From contig NC_030856.1 in the NCBI RefSeq assembly GCF_000208745.1, forward strand, positions 18,392,687 to 18,456,686: DNA of 64,000 nt, given 5' to 3'. The stretch is from Theobroma cacao. Taxonomy: Eukaryota > Streptophyta > Magnoliopsida > Malvales > Malvaceae. The notes under the pieces were generated by a model. That model did not search any database, was not told the DNA's origin, and saw only the letters and a list, made by a program, of their open reading frames with translations. The position numbers and the translations under genes were made by a program. Shown here in pieces: positions 46,723 to 57,250 of this stretch. Position 1 is the stretch's first letter, and every line of letters starts with the position of its first letter.

Positions 46723-47100
46723 GTTTTAATCAAAAAATGTAAGAAAAATTGAAAACAAATTCAATAATGGGATTATAAAGGCAATTAAAGCGAGTATTAA
46801 GGCTTTTCTAGGCATGAGTGACTATAAATGATCNNNNNNNNNNNNNNNNNNNNNNNNNNNNNNNNNNNNNNNNNNNNNNNNNNNNNNNNNNNNNNNNNNN
46901 NNNNNNNNNNNNNNNNNNNNNNNNNNNNNNNNNTCTCTTAGAACCAAAAATGGCCAAAAATTTAATTTCAAATCTTTTATAAGCTTTTAAACCATTTAAA
47001 GTGAGCAATTAGGCTTTCGATGGCATGAGTGACTGTAAATCTCAACTTTTCTTGTCCATGGTTGGCCTTCGCTTCACGTTTCCCAATGCAAACATAAAAT
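46723..47100. other. Unassigned sequence with 100-N gap
   Basis: Positions 46834-46933 are exactly 100 Ns, the usual code for a gap of unknown size. The flanks carry similar phrases (GGCATGAGTGACTATAAAT before, GGCATGAGTGACTGTAAAT near 47020), so a tandem repeat probably spans the gap. Confidence 0.7.
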
Positions 47101-47426
47101 TATGATCTGTTTTAACCAAAAATTTAGGTAAAATTCAATTATATTAATAAAATATTATTTTATTACAAATTCTTCCACTTGTCTCCTCAGGTTCCAAAGT
47201 GTTTCACTTTGCCCCGATTCACTTCCAAATCGCCTTTTAACTTACTAACTCATCCTCAATAAAAAATATTATTATTTAATTATTATTTTCTTGCTCATGA
47301 AATATTTTATTCCAAACTATTCTTTTCACTCATTACCATTATTCGGCACTTAAATTAGCATCCATTGACCCTTCATCTTGTTGATAAGGTTATATTGAGT
47401 TCTATATGAGGGTACGAGGTGTTACA
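47101..47426 (-). mobile_element. LTR 5' end, minus orientation
   Basis: It closely resembles 61240-61498, the outer (start) part of the minus-strand C-type LTR, and ends GAGGTGTTACA. It is therefore the start of a related LTR; its remaining body is not recognisable to the left. Confidence 0.6.
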
Positions 47427-48335
47427 AACACAAAAATCTTCTAATCCTTAGAGCACAGCAGCTTGATAAATAATATAAAAGCAGGAAAAACTTTGAATTG
47501 ATCAACTGACATGTAGATTGGTTACTAAAAATAAAAATGGAACAATCATCTTAAACTCAACTATATGGTTTCAAGATTTAAAAAGAAATGACACAAAAGC
47601 CCCTCCGATGATCATCACTACCTGGTCATTTCTTTCTTACATTACTGCACATCATTGAAAATGAACTTCCATGCTAAAATCATATAACAATTATCTAATT
47701 AATCAACATAACATTTCACAGTTAAATTAATCGTGTAAAATTTTTTGACACTAAATCAAATTAAAAGTATTGAAACACACTTAAAAAGATCGAACGTGGA
47801 GAGAATTATCATGTAAATTATAGAAACTTCGAGAACCATTAACTTTCAGCAGAAAATGAACAAAACAAAAAGGAGCAAGTCGATTGAAAGGATGGAAAAA
47901 TCAGAAGAGTTCAAGTAGCGACCTCGACCCTGATAGTGGATTTAGATTCCAAACAAAACTCGTTTCTAGTGAATCGAAGGAGAATATTCGATTTTTCAAC
48001 TCCAAACCTGCTTTACATGCAAGTACTGTAATGAATTAAATAAAAAAAAGAATAGGTAAGAAGATTTGTTTACTTTGTTGTTCTAATGTAGTCCAAACCT
48101 TTTTCACCATCTGATGCGCTTATCTGTGTGGATCCCTTAACAATGAATATCCATTGCACCATGGTATAATATAATAGCCCCACATAAAATTTAGACTCAA
48201 AACAAAAAATTATTTTACCACTTTCTTCCATACTTTCTTAACGGTTTTAATGATCATTTTGATTACCATCAGAAATTGGAAGTAAATTAAATCAAATGGA
48301 ATGATGTTTAATCACTGATCACATGTGAAAACATA
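47427..48335 (-). other. Low-repeat stretch with a possible exon
   Basis: No LTR similarity is seen. On the minus strand an open stretch at about 48070-48190 reads through 'MVQWIFIVKGSTQISASDGE' and continues to a GTAAAC donor-like site. A pyrimidine run and TTCATTACAG acceptor lie near 48012. Reading on from that acceptor gives an early stop in the matching phase, so this is either a pseudogene or a wrong splice model. The protein was not recognised. It may belong with the exon-like stretch at 48834-48962. Confidence 0.25.
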
Positions 48336-48832
48336 CAGAGACGGCTCAATAACTTCAAGGGCTTAAAGCTAAATATTTAATTGAGGCTTTTTTCTTTGAA
48401 ATTAACAAAATAAGACATTTTTTTTATTAAAATAGCTTGAGATCATTAAATACATATTATTGTTAGTCGATTAGGAATAGGAGAAATAGTTGAAAATTAA
48501 TATAATTGTGGAAATTGAGAAGTGATAAAAAATTGAGAATTATTTGGCACATAACTAGGGAATTGTGAAAATATGTCATTTTATTAATTATTTGATCTTT
48601 ACGTATTTTTAATGAGAAATGAGATAGATAGTTGAGAATTAAAAGGAAGGTGAGAACTGAGAGAAAATATATATTTATTACACATGAGAGGATAGGTAAT
48701 ATTTTATTAATTATTTTAAATGTTAAAATTTTTTTAATATAAATTAATTATATTATTATAAAATTATGAGGCTTATTAAAATTTGAGGCCTAAAGCAAGG
48801 TTTTTGCTCGCCTTACCCTAGAGTTGGCCTTG
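48336..48832. mobile_element. hAT-like non-autonomous DNA element, 497 bp
   Basis: The ends are imperfect inverted repeats: CAGAGACGGCTCAA on the left and, inverted, CAAGGCCAACTCTA on the right (9 of 14 match). Both resemble the CAGGGCCGGCTC ends of hAT elements. The flanks are an 8-bp duplication with one mismatch, AAAACATA (48328-48335) and AAAACACA (48833-48840), the hAT length. The inside is AT-rich and non-coding. Confidence 0.72.
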
Positions 48833-48833
48833 A

Positions 48834-48962
48834 AAACACACTATAACATAAAGAAAAATTGAAGGAAGAAGAAAAGTGACCTGGAGGCAGAGTTAGTTTA
48901 GGGGGCGATGAGCTGATCCTTAGTGGCACAATCCTAACTGTAGACAACCTCAACGCTGCCAT
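48834..48962 (-). pseudogene. Possible first exon with transit-peptide-like sequence
   Basis: On the minus strand an ATG at 48960-48962 opens MAALRLSTVRIVPLRISSS, followed by Pro/Ser-rich residues and 'HFSSSFNFSLCYS'. Richness in Ser, Arg and Leu with few acidic residues fits an organelle-targeting N-terminus. The frame meets the hAT-like element at 48832, which may lie in the first intron. An upstream in-frame ATG exists at 48996-48998. No downstream domain could be joined, so the gene, if any, is unknown and probably broken. Confidence 0.28.
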
Positions 48963-49497
48963 GTTAAACATTGATGTCTCATTTCTCATTTCCGTCATTG
49001 TGCTTTCCTAAAGTGATAATTCTCTTTTTTCTTCTCCAATCCATTTCGACTTCCTTTTTTTCCTCTCAAGCTCTTAGCCCCCTTTTTGTCTTTCCTTTCA
49101 TCTTACTTGCTATTCTCCAAAATCATCTTATTCTTCTTACAAAAAATCTTTGAATTTTTTGACAAGCCAAAGCCAAGTGTTTGAAGAAGTTTCTTGACCC
49201 CAATGTTTGTTCTCGTAAAATGAATTGAACACTTTTTACATGAGGGGTAGAGAAGGCCAAGAAGAATGGACGAAAAGAAATAAAAAAAGAAGCATGCATG
49301 GACAGAAGGAGTGAGGTGAGGAAAAAGGGAGGAAAAAAACTAAAAATGCAAAAATGTTATGAGAAACTCAAAATGTAAGAAGGGTATGTATATCAGATTC
49401 ATTATATTTAGATTAAATAGGAGTTAAAATGGAAACGACAATAAATAATGTAGTAAAAAAAAATAAATAGAAGTTTTGGATGCTTAATTTTTTTAAG
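48963..49497. other. Unassigned AT-rich stretch
   Basis: No repeat family, RNA gene or convincing frame is seen. It could be the upstream region of the exon-like stretch on the minus strand. Confidence 0.4.
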
Positions 49498-49589
49498 AAA
49501 ATTGTAAGAAATAACCCTCCTCATAAGATCATTTCAAAAATAACCTACAGCATAAAGATAACTGTTTTTAGCTAATTTTAGCCATAAGT

Positions 49590-49855
49590 TGACCAAAATA
49601 ACCTTCTATACATTACTTAGGAATTAATCCCTATATACCCCCTCCCTTCTACCATACAGACAAATTAAATGCTCTCTCATCTCCGTCAGCTCTCTTAATT
49701 CCTTGAACTCTCTCAGCTTTCTCAGCAAAAATAACCTTCATTACATTACAGAGAAATTAATCCCTATATATCTCCTTCCCTTCTGCATACAAACAAATTA
49801 AATGCTTTCTTATCTCAATCAGCTTTCTCATCTCCCTAAACTCGTGCTGCTTTCT
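49590..49855 (+). repeat. Tandem duplication of about 130 bp
   Basis: The block beginning AATAACCTTCTATACATTAC with AATTAATCCCTATATA and CAAATTAAATGCT recurs once, about 130 bp later, with modest divergence. The surroundings are pyrimidine-rich (CTCTC runs). Confidence 0.75.
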
Positions 49856-50089
49856 CAACTCTCTCTCCCCTAAACCCAATTGTTTCTAATTTGGGCACCA
49901 TTGTCATCGCGCTATGGTCTATCTCTCACCATCTCTCCATACCGTCGTTGATATACAGACCCAAGAGCAGATGTGACATCTAGGTATGTTATTTGGGTAA
50001 TTGTTTATCACATAAACACAACATTGGTGGAAACCCAGTCTATGCATTTCTTAAACTTCGGATTTAGATTAAAACAGTGGACAGAGCTG

Positions 50090-50555
50090 TTACACGACAT
50101 GCATATATGCATATAACAATTGTATCTAAAATAATGTGTAAAATACATATTGAAATGGCATGGCGTGTAGTCAACATGGCGAGTAAGGAGTAGCAAAATT
50201 TGAAAAAATGTCATGTAGAAATATTTATTTTGGTATGGTGTGTAGCACACTGTTTCTGAGCATTGATGGCTTGTAGCATGCTTGTTATGCACATGGCTTG
50301 TAACATACTAAAGACATTTTGTTACATGTAAAGTTCACATTATGTTATAAGCCATGTGCATAACAAGTATGCTACACTCCATGAATGCTTAGAAATAGTG
50401 TGATACACGCCATACCAAATTAAATATTTCTAAACACCATTTTTACAGATTTTGCTACTCGCTACTTGCCATGCCATTACAATATGTTTTTTATAAGCCA
50501 TTTGAATTACAAATGTTATAAACATGTTTGGACATGGTGTGTCACAATATTTTAG
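50090..50555. repeat. Large foldback (inverted repeat)
   Basis: The arms, about 50090-50304 and 50344-50555, are reverse complements at roughly 80% or better, with a loop of about 40 bp. The best-matching core includes GGCATGGC at 50157 against GCCATGCC at 50468, and GTTATGCACATGGCTT at 50284 against its inverse at 50346. A transcript would form a long double-stranded hairpin. Confidence 0.8.
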
Positions 50556-51153
50556 AGCATTGCATATGTAATGATGTTTATAAATTGATTTAATTTTTTG
50601 GATCTAGTAGATTATAGAGAAAGATGTAAACACGTTACGTTATGTGATAGAGAACTTGTTTCTGAGTAGTTGAAAGATGTGTGAAGTGAAGTTGCTGTCA
50701 TCATACAATACTTTGTAATTAGTGGGTTTGAAAAAAGAAAAGAAAAGAAAAGTCGTGTTTGTTATGTAGGGAAACAACAAAGCCATTAATTACCATGCAT
50801 TATTTGATGTTGAAAAAACTAGTACCAGATAGACTAAGCAGATCATAATATTAAAAGTAAAGCCTAGTTCACCTAGATTTCAACATGAGATAAAAATCAA
50901 ATGTTGTGGGGTTGCAAGAGGTTGTGTGAAGATGAAACATGCCAAACTTTTTAAAAGATGGTGGGTAAAGCAACATGTTTTGAACAGTGAGTGTAACAAA
51001 ATTTTAAGACATGGCATGTAGCAATATAATGTGTAAATTGACTTAGGCACTTATTTTTTGTTTTTAAATTTTAGCGGCTTGCCAATTCTATGACTTGTGA
51101 TAAGACACGGTGGTCATTGGGTCGATAGCATTTACAAGGGCGGTGAGTCATGA

Positions 51154-51358
51154 ATGCGGGGGTTTATGAATGATTTGTCATTTACGAGCTTGATGAAGTT
51201 GGCTGAAGATGTTGTCGGGGTAAACTCATAGGATAAGGAAATCAAGTTACATGCATTGATCAATACACTTAGAGAGCTATCACAGCCAATTATCAAGGAT
51301 GACGAGGATGTTACATTAATTTTGCTAGAGCAGAGGAATGATCTGATAATGTATGTCA
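51154..51358 (+). pseudogene. MULE transposase N-terminal fragment
   Basis: A frame of about 68 codons runs from an ATG at 51154 to the copia LTR at 51359, with one stop (TAG, 51229-51231). It contains 'SFTSLMKLAEDVVGV' and then 'IIKDDEDVTLIL', the pattern of the N-terminal PB1-like domain of plant MuDR-type transposases (a 'DDED' block near its end). A TTTTAG acceptor-like site near 51075 may mark an exon start. The catalytic DDE domain is absent. Confidence 0.5.
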
Positions 51359-52542
51359 TGTTGGGATGAGCCTTGCAGCCAATTGAGATTGCTTAAGGCT
51401 TGATTCCAATCATGCAACAACATCATTCATGTTGAATGATTAAAGGTTTTCCTTCATCAATAAGACATCAATTATAATAAGTTATAAGTCTAATTGGATG
51501 AAGTCTATGAGATTAATATGCCTTGCAAGGGAACTATAATGGGTTGCAGTTTTGAGATCCTTATGCATCAAAGCGTAATCTCAAAATGTTCTTAGTCAAT
51601 GTATCATTGAGACTGGACATTAATGATACCTAAAGATGGGCACATTCTATGTTCTTTACTTGAGAAGTAAGCAATCGATGTCATAGGTTGAACTATAGAG
51701 ATACTTGGAACTAGAATGTAGTGCTTGCCTAGGAGAGCAAGTTCACTGAACATGACCCGCCATGAGAAGTGCATTTAGTATTTCAATCAAGTGTCTATGC
51801 AATACTTCTCATGTGTCAGTTCTATAAATACTCCCTAGACTTGAGACACCAAGTTCTCTTATGTGTGGAGTGCTATGTTTTGATTTCATCCCTACGAGTG
51901 CCTAACCAAGGATGCCAAAACATGATGCTTTTGGGTATAGCATGAAGCATGTGAAGGCAAATGAGTGGTCAAGATAGGAATCATCACCCCAAGTGATGTA
52001 GGGGACATATCCTAATTGTTCTTGGTTGATATTAGCTTACTGAAGTCTTTGGCCAAGGTGACTTGAAGATTATGATAGAAGTTTCATAAGTCTTTATAAA
52101 GTTGATGATCAAACTTTAAGAACGAATATGGAGATCAATAAGAGTAGACACTACACCATGCTCTTATCATCTCCGGGATATATGATGAGGGAATGAATTA
52201 CGCTGAAAGATTGATCACTAAAAGGTTAAGTCAAACCATCTTGACTCTTCTAGCATTTGGGTGGTCATGATGGATTGCTAGATCCCAATCTTGGTCTATG
52301 AACTCTAGGTAGTAAACTTGATTAATGATGAATTTAAAGTAGTTTAAATTTATCTAATTCTAAGTTTAACTTAAGAATTATATGTTGAGTTCATTACTAA
52401 CATGCTAGAAGCCTAATGGGTCACACACCTAAAATGAATGTTGAAAATAAAATGGAAGAGGTGATTAAGTTGGACTTAATGAAATTAGAAGTTATGAGCT
52501 TCTCAAGCACTTGATTAAAATTGTTTAATGAAGTTGTGCCTA

Positions 52543-52735
52543 ATTAATTAAATTGTTTAATTAAATAATTGAGCATAATTAATTAAATTATTTAATTAAG
52601 TCAGTGGGCCGAATTAATTAAATTAAACAATTAAGTAATTGGGTCTAATTGATTAAATTAAACAATTAAGTTAACTGGACTTCTTAAGAACTTAATTAAA
52701 TTGTTTAATCAAATTATTGGATTAATTGGCAATTA
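52543..52735 (+). repeat. AT-rich palindromic tandem repeat in copia LTR
   Basis: Four to five units of about 35 bp built on AATTAATTAAATTGTTTAAT and inverse forms (ATTAAACAATTAA), separated by short GC-containing linkers. It lies just upstream of the TATA box. Confidence 0.75.
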
Positions 52736-52775
52736 CAAAATAGTTTTGTAATTAGGGTTTAAAATTAATCCAAGG

Positions 52776-52783
52776 TATAAATA
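52776..52783 (+). promoter_or_regulatory. TATA box of copia LTR
   Basis: TATAAATA inside AAGGTATAAATACCTT, about 40 bp after the AT-rich repeat block. It fits the U3/R border. Confidence 0.6.
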
Positions 52784-53178
52784 CCTTGCTATAGCCTCCA
52801 AACAAAATGAGAGAGAACGGCTAAAATATTAAGTGAACGGCACATTAGAAATTCCTTTTGTCTTACTGTTCCTTGTGTAAAGAAAAATAGTTTTTCATTC
52901 ACTTAATTTCTTTTGTGTGTTCATGTCAAGCCCAACTCTACAATATGTTTATTATGCCATTCCTACATAAGAATGCATGTTTGCTTACTTGAGTACCTCG
53001 AAAATCGTTAAAGGACGGCAATGTACCAAATGGTACAATTAAGTTGAATTAAGCCTCGAACTAGTCCAAATAGAGATTTAAGATGAAATTGAGAATTTTA
53101 AAACCCCAGAATGACTTAAAATGGTGATTCAGAGTTTAAGGACCGATTTAGAGTCAAATTGGAATTTTCATGACCTAA

Positions 53179-53363
53179 GGGCAAAATGGTCATTTTGCCA
53201 CTCGAGGTTAAGATGTGAGTGTTGGATGAAATTTTTGACTAAGATTGATCATTTGGAGTATAATTTGAGTTTGAGAAGTGAAGAATTTTAATTCTGACAT
53301 TTTTCCGACCATAAAGGGTAAAATAGTCATTTTGCTGTCCTGGGGTAAAATTATAATTTTACA
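53179..53363 (+). promoter_or_regulatory. Palindromic GGCAAAAT motif cluster in B LTR
   Basis: GGCAAAATGGTCATTTTGCC at 53179-53198 is an almost perfect 20-bp palindrome. Variants follow at 53317-53336 and 53344-53363, all 170-350 bp upstream of the TATA box. The same class lies at the same place in A, C and one copia LTR. Confidence 0.8.
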
Positions 53364-54899
53364 CACCCAACACCTGTCATGCCCATGGATTTCATCCATT
53401 AACATTTTATATCATGGATAATTGAAGGATTTTATGTGGTGGAGAAGGAAAGCTTAATAGTTAAGAATTTAAAAATTGACCAATGGTAAGGTGACAAGTG
53501 TCAAGCTTTTATTTCTTTATTATTCTCCTTATAAATTAGCACAAAACCAGCCCATTTCTCTTCATTATGGTCGGCCTCACCAAGGAGAAGCAAGAAAAAG
53601 GAAGAACAAAACCCTAGGTGAAAAAATTCAAGGGAAAAGTGTGAAAATTCAAGGAAACAAGTGAAAAAAGGTAAGATTTTTTCAATTTAAGCTTGAGATT
53701 TCTCTTTCTTAAGCATTTTTCTTATTTTCCATGGTTGAATCACATGAAATCATGATGAATCCCTTGCTGGCCGAACACTTAGAGGGAGGTTTTGATACTT
53801 GATTTGGTTAGATTTCAATGTATTTTAGTGTTTTTAGTTAGTCAGTGATGTGTAGCATGAAAAGCCAACAGGAAAAATTTACTTCCTCCCATCACCCATC
53901 ATTGGCCGAATCTTCCATGTAGAGTGTGGATGGTGGATTTGATTTTGCTTCAAGTGAATTGGTTAGGAAATGATGAATTACGGTGAGAAAATGAAGTAGG
54001 AAAAATCATAATATTGGTGCACCCACCATGGAAGAAATTCCCAAGAAAAAATGTGAAGATGATTTTGCTAAATTTTATGCTATTTGACTTGTGTTTGATG
54101 GTTTGGAGAATTGGAAGAAAAATGGAGTTAATTGGAGTTGAATTGGATATATTGGCTAATTAATCGAGTGATAGATCGAATTAAGCCAATACCCTTTTAT
54201 TTAGGTACACAATTGAATTTGTGTATAACACCGTGTTTAGACGATAATCCGAACAATTTGCATTCCATTTCATGCATCCATATAGTTTTATAACGGTTTA
54301 GCACCAATGTGGTAAATTGCTTGATTGTGCATTATGTCTATGTGGTGAATCCTCCGATAAGGGCAAAGAAATTGTACCCAAGGATCGATAGTCGGAGTAC
54401 TCTAAAAAAAAAATTCGACTCCTGAAATAGTGAGTAACCTTATCATCATCTTAATTATCTAAAGTGGTATTTTTATTCGATTTTGTGAATTTTATGGAAC
54501 ATGACTTTAAATGGTTAATTTTTAGGTTTTATAAACAAAATGTGTTTAAATGAAATGATTTTATAAATTGTCTTGAAATTGAATGATGGCTTTGAAAATA
54601 GAGTAATTGGAGACCACTTGATGTGTTGTAAATTTATGGTTCTAATTGATTGGCTTATGGCAATATTGGCATGAATGGTTGAATTGGTAAATGTGCTGAA
54701 AATGTATGAACTGTTGATTTACCTTGAGAGGCTGTAAAATAAAATAATTGCCATGTCATGCTATCGCAAATTTTATTATAGGTGGGTTTAGCTTGCTGCA
54801 GTGGGCGGGTTCTGTGGACCAGCCTTTTTGAAGGGTACGAAATCTTGGTATATTCTTACCTCGGTTGGAGAGGCGTGTAGGGTAACTCCCGAGGTACAA

Positions 54900-55065
54900 C
54901 TTTAGAGTTCACTTCACGCTGAACCACCACGTGAGGGTGAACTCAGCCAACGCCAAGAAACGACTGTGTTTTTCAAACTAAAAATATGTTTACGTGTATA
55001 CGAAATTTTTAATAGCCTTGGCGGACTCGGTTGGGATAGCCCTAGGCCAAGGTATCCCTGACAAC
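54900..55065 (+). repeat. Conserved hairpin block in B LTR
   Basis: Two inverted pairs: GAGTTCAC with GTGAACTC (about 54904-54942, with CACG/CGTG inside) and CCTTGGC with GGCCAAGG (about 55015-55055). The same block occurs in A and B copies, for example 5960-6130, 13390-13540, 36060-36210, 45000-45170 and 63290-63450. Confidence 0.65.
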
Positions 55066-56329
55066 TGAGTATGAGAATGATTTTTGGCATGAGCCAATTT
55101 TTAAGAAATTCATAAGCCATGTTGATAACTCGATTTATATGAATGGATTTTATTTGATTGAAATGAGTTGAAAGGTGATGAATTACAGTATGATGATCTA
55201 TTTTAATCATCTCCATTTACTCGGCTTTAGATATTTTGGATGATGTTTGTTTACTCACTGGGATTATATAATCTCACCACCCTCATTTCCACCCATTTCA
55301 GGCTCAGAATAGCTTGTAGATAGCTGATTTCATCGAGGGCTACCATTGGATTTGCATCTTCCAAACTGTAGGTTCATAGTCTTCCTTACTTTTGGTTATT
55401 CAGGGGCCCACTTGTTATTGTAAATTAAATTACATACTCTGGTTATCTGTGTTACCGTATGTACGAATTTATTTTGCTTTTATGCTACAAATTATTTACG
55501 TAGAGTTCTAAAAATATTGTTTTATAAGAAAATAAAATATTTTATTGAATATTATTTTTTTTATTTTTTTATTATATCCAAATAATCATAATTTCATTTT
55601 AAATGAAGGTTTTAGATGTTTAAACTTATTTTGATTATGAATTATGTGTTTTGTACTCACATACTACATTTTTAGCTGGTTTTGAAATTTTGAGGGAAAG
55701 ATGACCAAAATGCCCCTGTGAGACAAAAATCATTTTTTTAATTGTTTTAAGCTAGAAATAGCTTAAAATATTTTAGAACATGATATTTGGCAATGGTTAT
55801 TCACAGGGGAAATGAGAAACTGATATTAAGCTTTACGGGGTTCAGGTTGGCATTCCGGGTAATAAGTGTCTATTGGGACACCGCGACGGTTGTCACGGGC
55901 TCGAGGGGAGTACCGGATCATGACAGTTCAGCCCCACAATTTTGTGTGGATTATGAGTTTATGAAACTCATCTTTGCTACCATATTGTCAAGGCATAGCA
56001 CTTCCAATCCTTAAAAAAGGATTTTCTAATTCATTAGTGTGGCTCACCATTCGAGGTTGTACAAGGATTCGTTGGACAGCTTTGGTATGCAACAACCGGG
56101 CTGAGGTGGTTGAGCATTTTGAAGGCTGATTTGGTAGTTTAACAAAGGATTCATCAACTTTTTTTATTTAGGTAAACTTGATATGATCATATATATTTTA
56201 TTTTTAATTTAATTCTGTACTCAAGTTGGCATGAAAGAGATCTTTGGAAGGTGAGGCGTAGTTTAATTTTAAATTTATTTCTAATGCATTTTATTTGTAT
56301 TTGATGCATGATCAGCCCTCACCCAACAG

Positions 56330-56341
56330 TGGTATCAGAGC
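56330..56341 (+). promoter_or_regulatory. Primer-binding site of copia element
   Basis: TGGTATCAGAGC one base after the LTR end at 56328; followed by CCC as in many plant copia elements. Confidence 0.92.
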
Positions 56342-57250
56342 CCCTTTTATGCCATTTGAGTGCTTGTTCATGTTCAATGGATGCTTGATTAACAAATAGT
56401 TGTTTTGCATTTTGATTTGGATCGATTTTTCAAAAATCTGCTTTGCCAATTTCATTTAATTCTGTCCAGCAACATTTGTACCCTCCTTTAATCTTATTTT
56501 AACTTATTTGAATCATATATAGACTTAACTAATGTGAGTTTTACATTGTGCAAAGGAAGCACAAGAAAAAGGGGCACCATAAGACACGGTTTTGGAAGTT
56601 GTCTTGCAAGGAAGCACACACACGGTTTTAGTTGCAGAATTTTGCTTCTATTTGTGCTTAATTTCCAACAAAAAAAATGTAATTGTTACACATTTATTGC
56701 TGGATATGTGGACAGAAAAATCATGAAATGTTCATGACTAAATATGCTGATTTTAAGCAAGAAATTGGAGCAAAAGTGAAAGTAGTCCAGCTCACTGTTA
56801 TGACATGAATTTCAGATTTAATTGACAAGAAAGTCTTGGAAATTAATTCTGAAAAATTCCAGAAAATTATCTTTATTAAAATGTTCAATAAGGATTGTTT
56901 CTGGAAAATATCATGGTCAAATATGCTGTTTTCAAGCAAGAAAATTGGTGCAAATATAAATCTGTCCAGTTCACTGTTTAGGCATGAATTTCAGTTTTAA
57001 TTGACAAGAAACTCTTGAAAATTAGTTCTGAAAAATTCCAGAAAATTATATTTATTAAAATGTTCAATGAGGATTATTTCTGGAAATTTTCATAGCCAAA
57101 CAAGCTGATTTAGGCAATTAATTATTGAAAGTTTGAAAACAGTTCAGAGAATAGTTATAGCTTGGAAATCGGTTTTGAATGGCAAGATAATTTTGCAAAA
57201 TTAAGTCTGAAAATTTCAGAATATTATCCTCATTTGAAAGGTTCAATTAG
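56342..57250 (+). mobile_element. Copia leader with 179-bp tandem repeat
   Basis: After the primer-binding site about 400 bp of unique sequence leads to a tandem repeat. Units start near 56741, 56920 and 57099 (period 179 bp), each with AAGCTG/ATATGCTG, TCCAG, ATGAATTTCAG, TTGACAAGAAA and ATTCCAGAAAATTAT phrases. The third unit is more decayed. No gag start was identified. Confidence 0.7.

Larger units (their letters stand above)
49498..51358 (+). mobile_element. Mutator-like element remnant
   Basis: The left side (from about 49498, GTAAGAAATAACCCTCC and later 'ACCAAAATAACC') looks like the terminal region of plant Mutator-like elements. A tandem duplication of about 130 bp follows (49590-49850), then a foldback (50090-50555), then a transposase N-terminal remnant (51154-51358). 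A copia LTR cuts it at 51359, and the other end is not in the window. Confidence 0.5.
52924..55925 (+). mobile_element. B-type solo LTR, 3,002 bp, intact
   Basis: TGTCAAGCCC to ATCATGACA with a perfect GTTCA duplication (52919-52923 and 55926-55930) inside the copia LTR. The empty site is preserved, inverted, at about 44380-44392. It is the cleanest B reference in the window: palindromes at 53179-53198, 53317-53336 and 53344-53363, TATA box at 53530-53536, and a structured block near 54790-55060. Confidence 0.95.
51359..56328 (+). mobile_element. Copia 5' LTR, split by a B solo LTR
   Basis: It starts TGTTGGGATG and ends CACCCAACA, giving the 7-bp inverted ends TGTTGGG/CCCAACA, and is followed by a tRNA-Met primer-binding site. 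Without the B insertion it is about 1.96 kb. It contains an AT-rich palindromic repeat block (52543-52735) and a TATA box (52776-52783). The inverse copy at 43992-44410 matches its right part. Inserted in the Mutator-like remnant. Confidence 0.85.

Noticed and set aside
48971..49153. Plus-strand Phe/Leu/Ser-rich frame as a membrane protein
   Set aside because: Composition reflects a pyrimidine-rich stretch; no start context or similarity, and it opposes the more plausible minus-strand exon.
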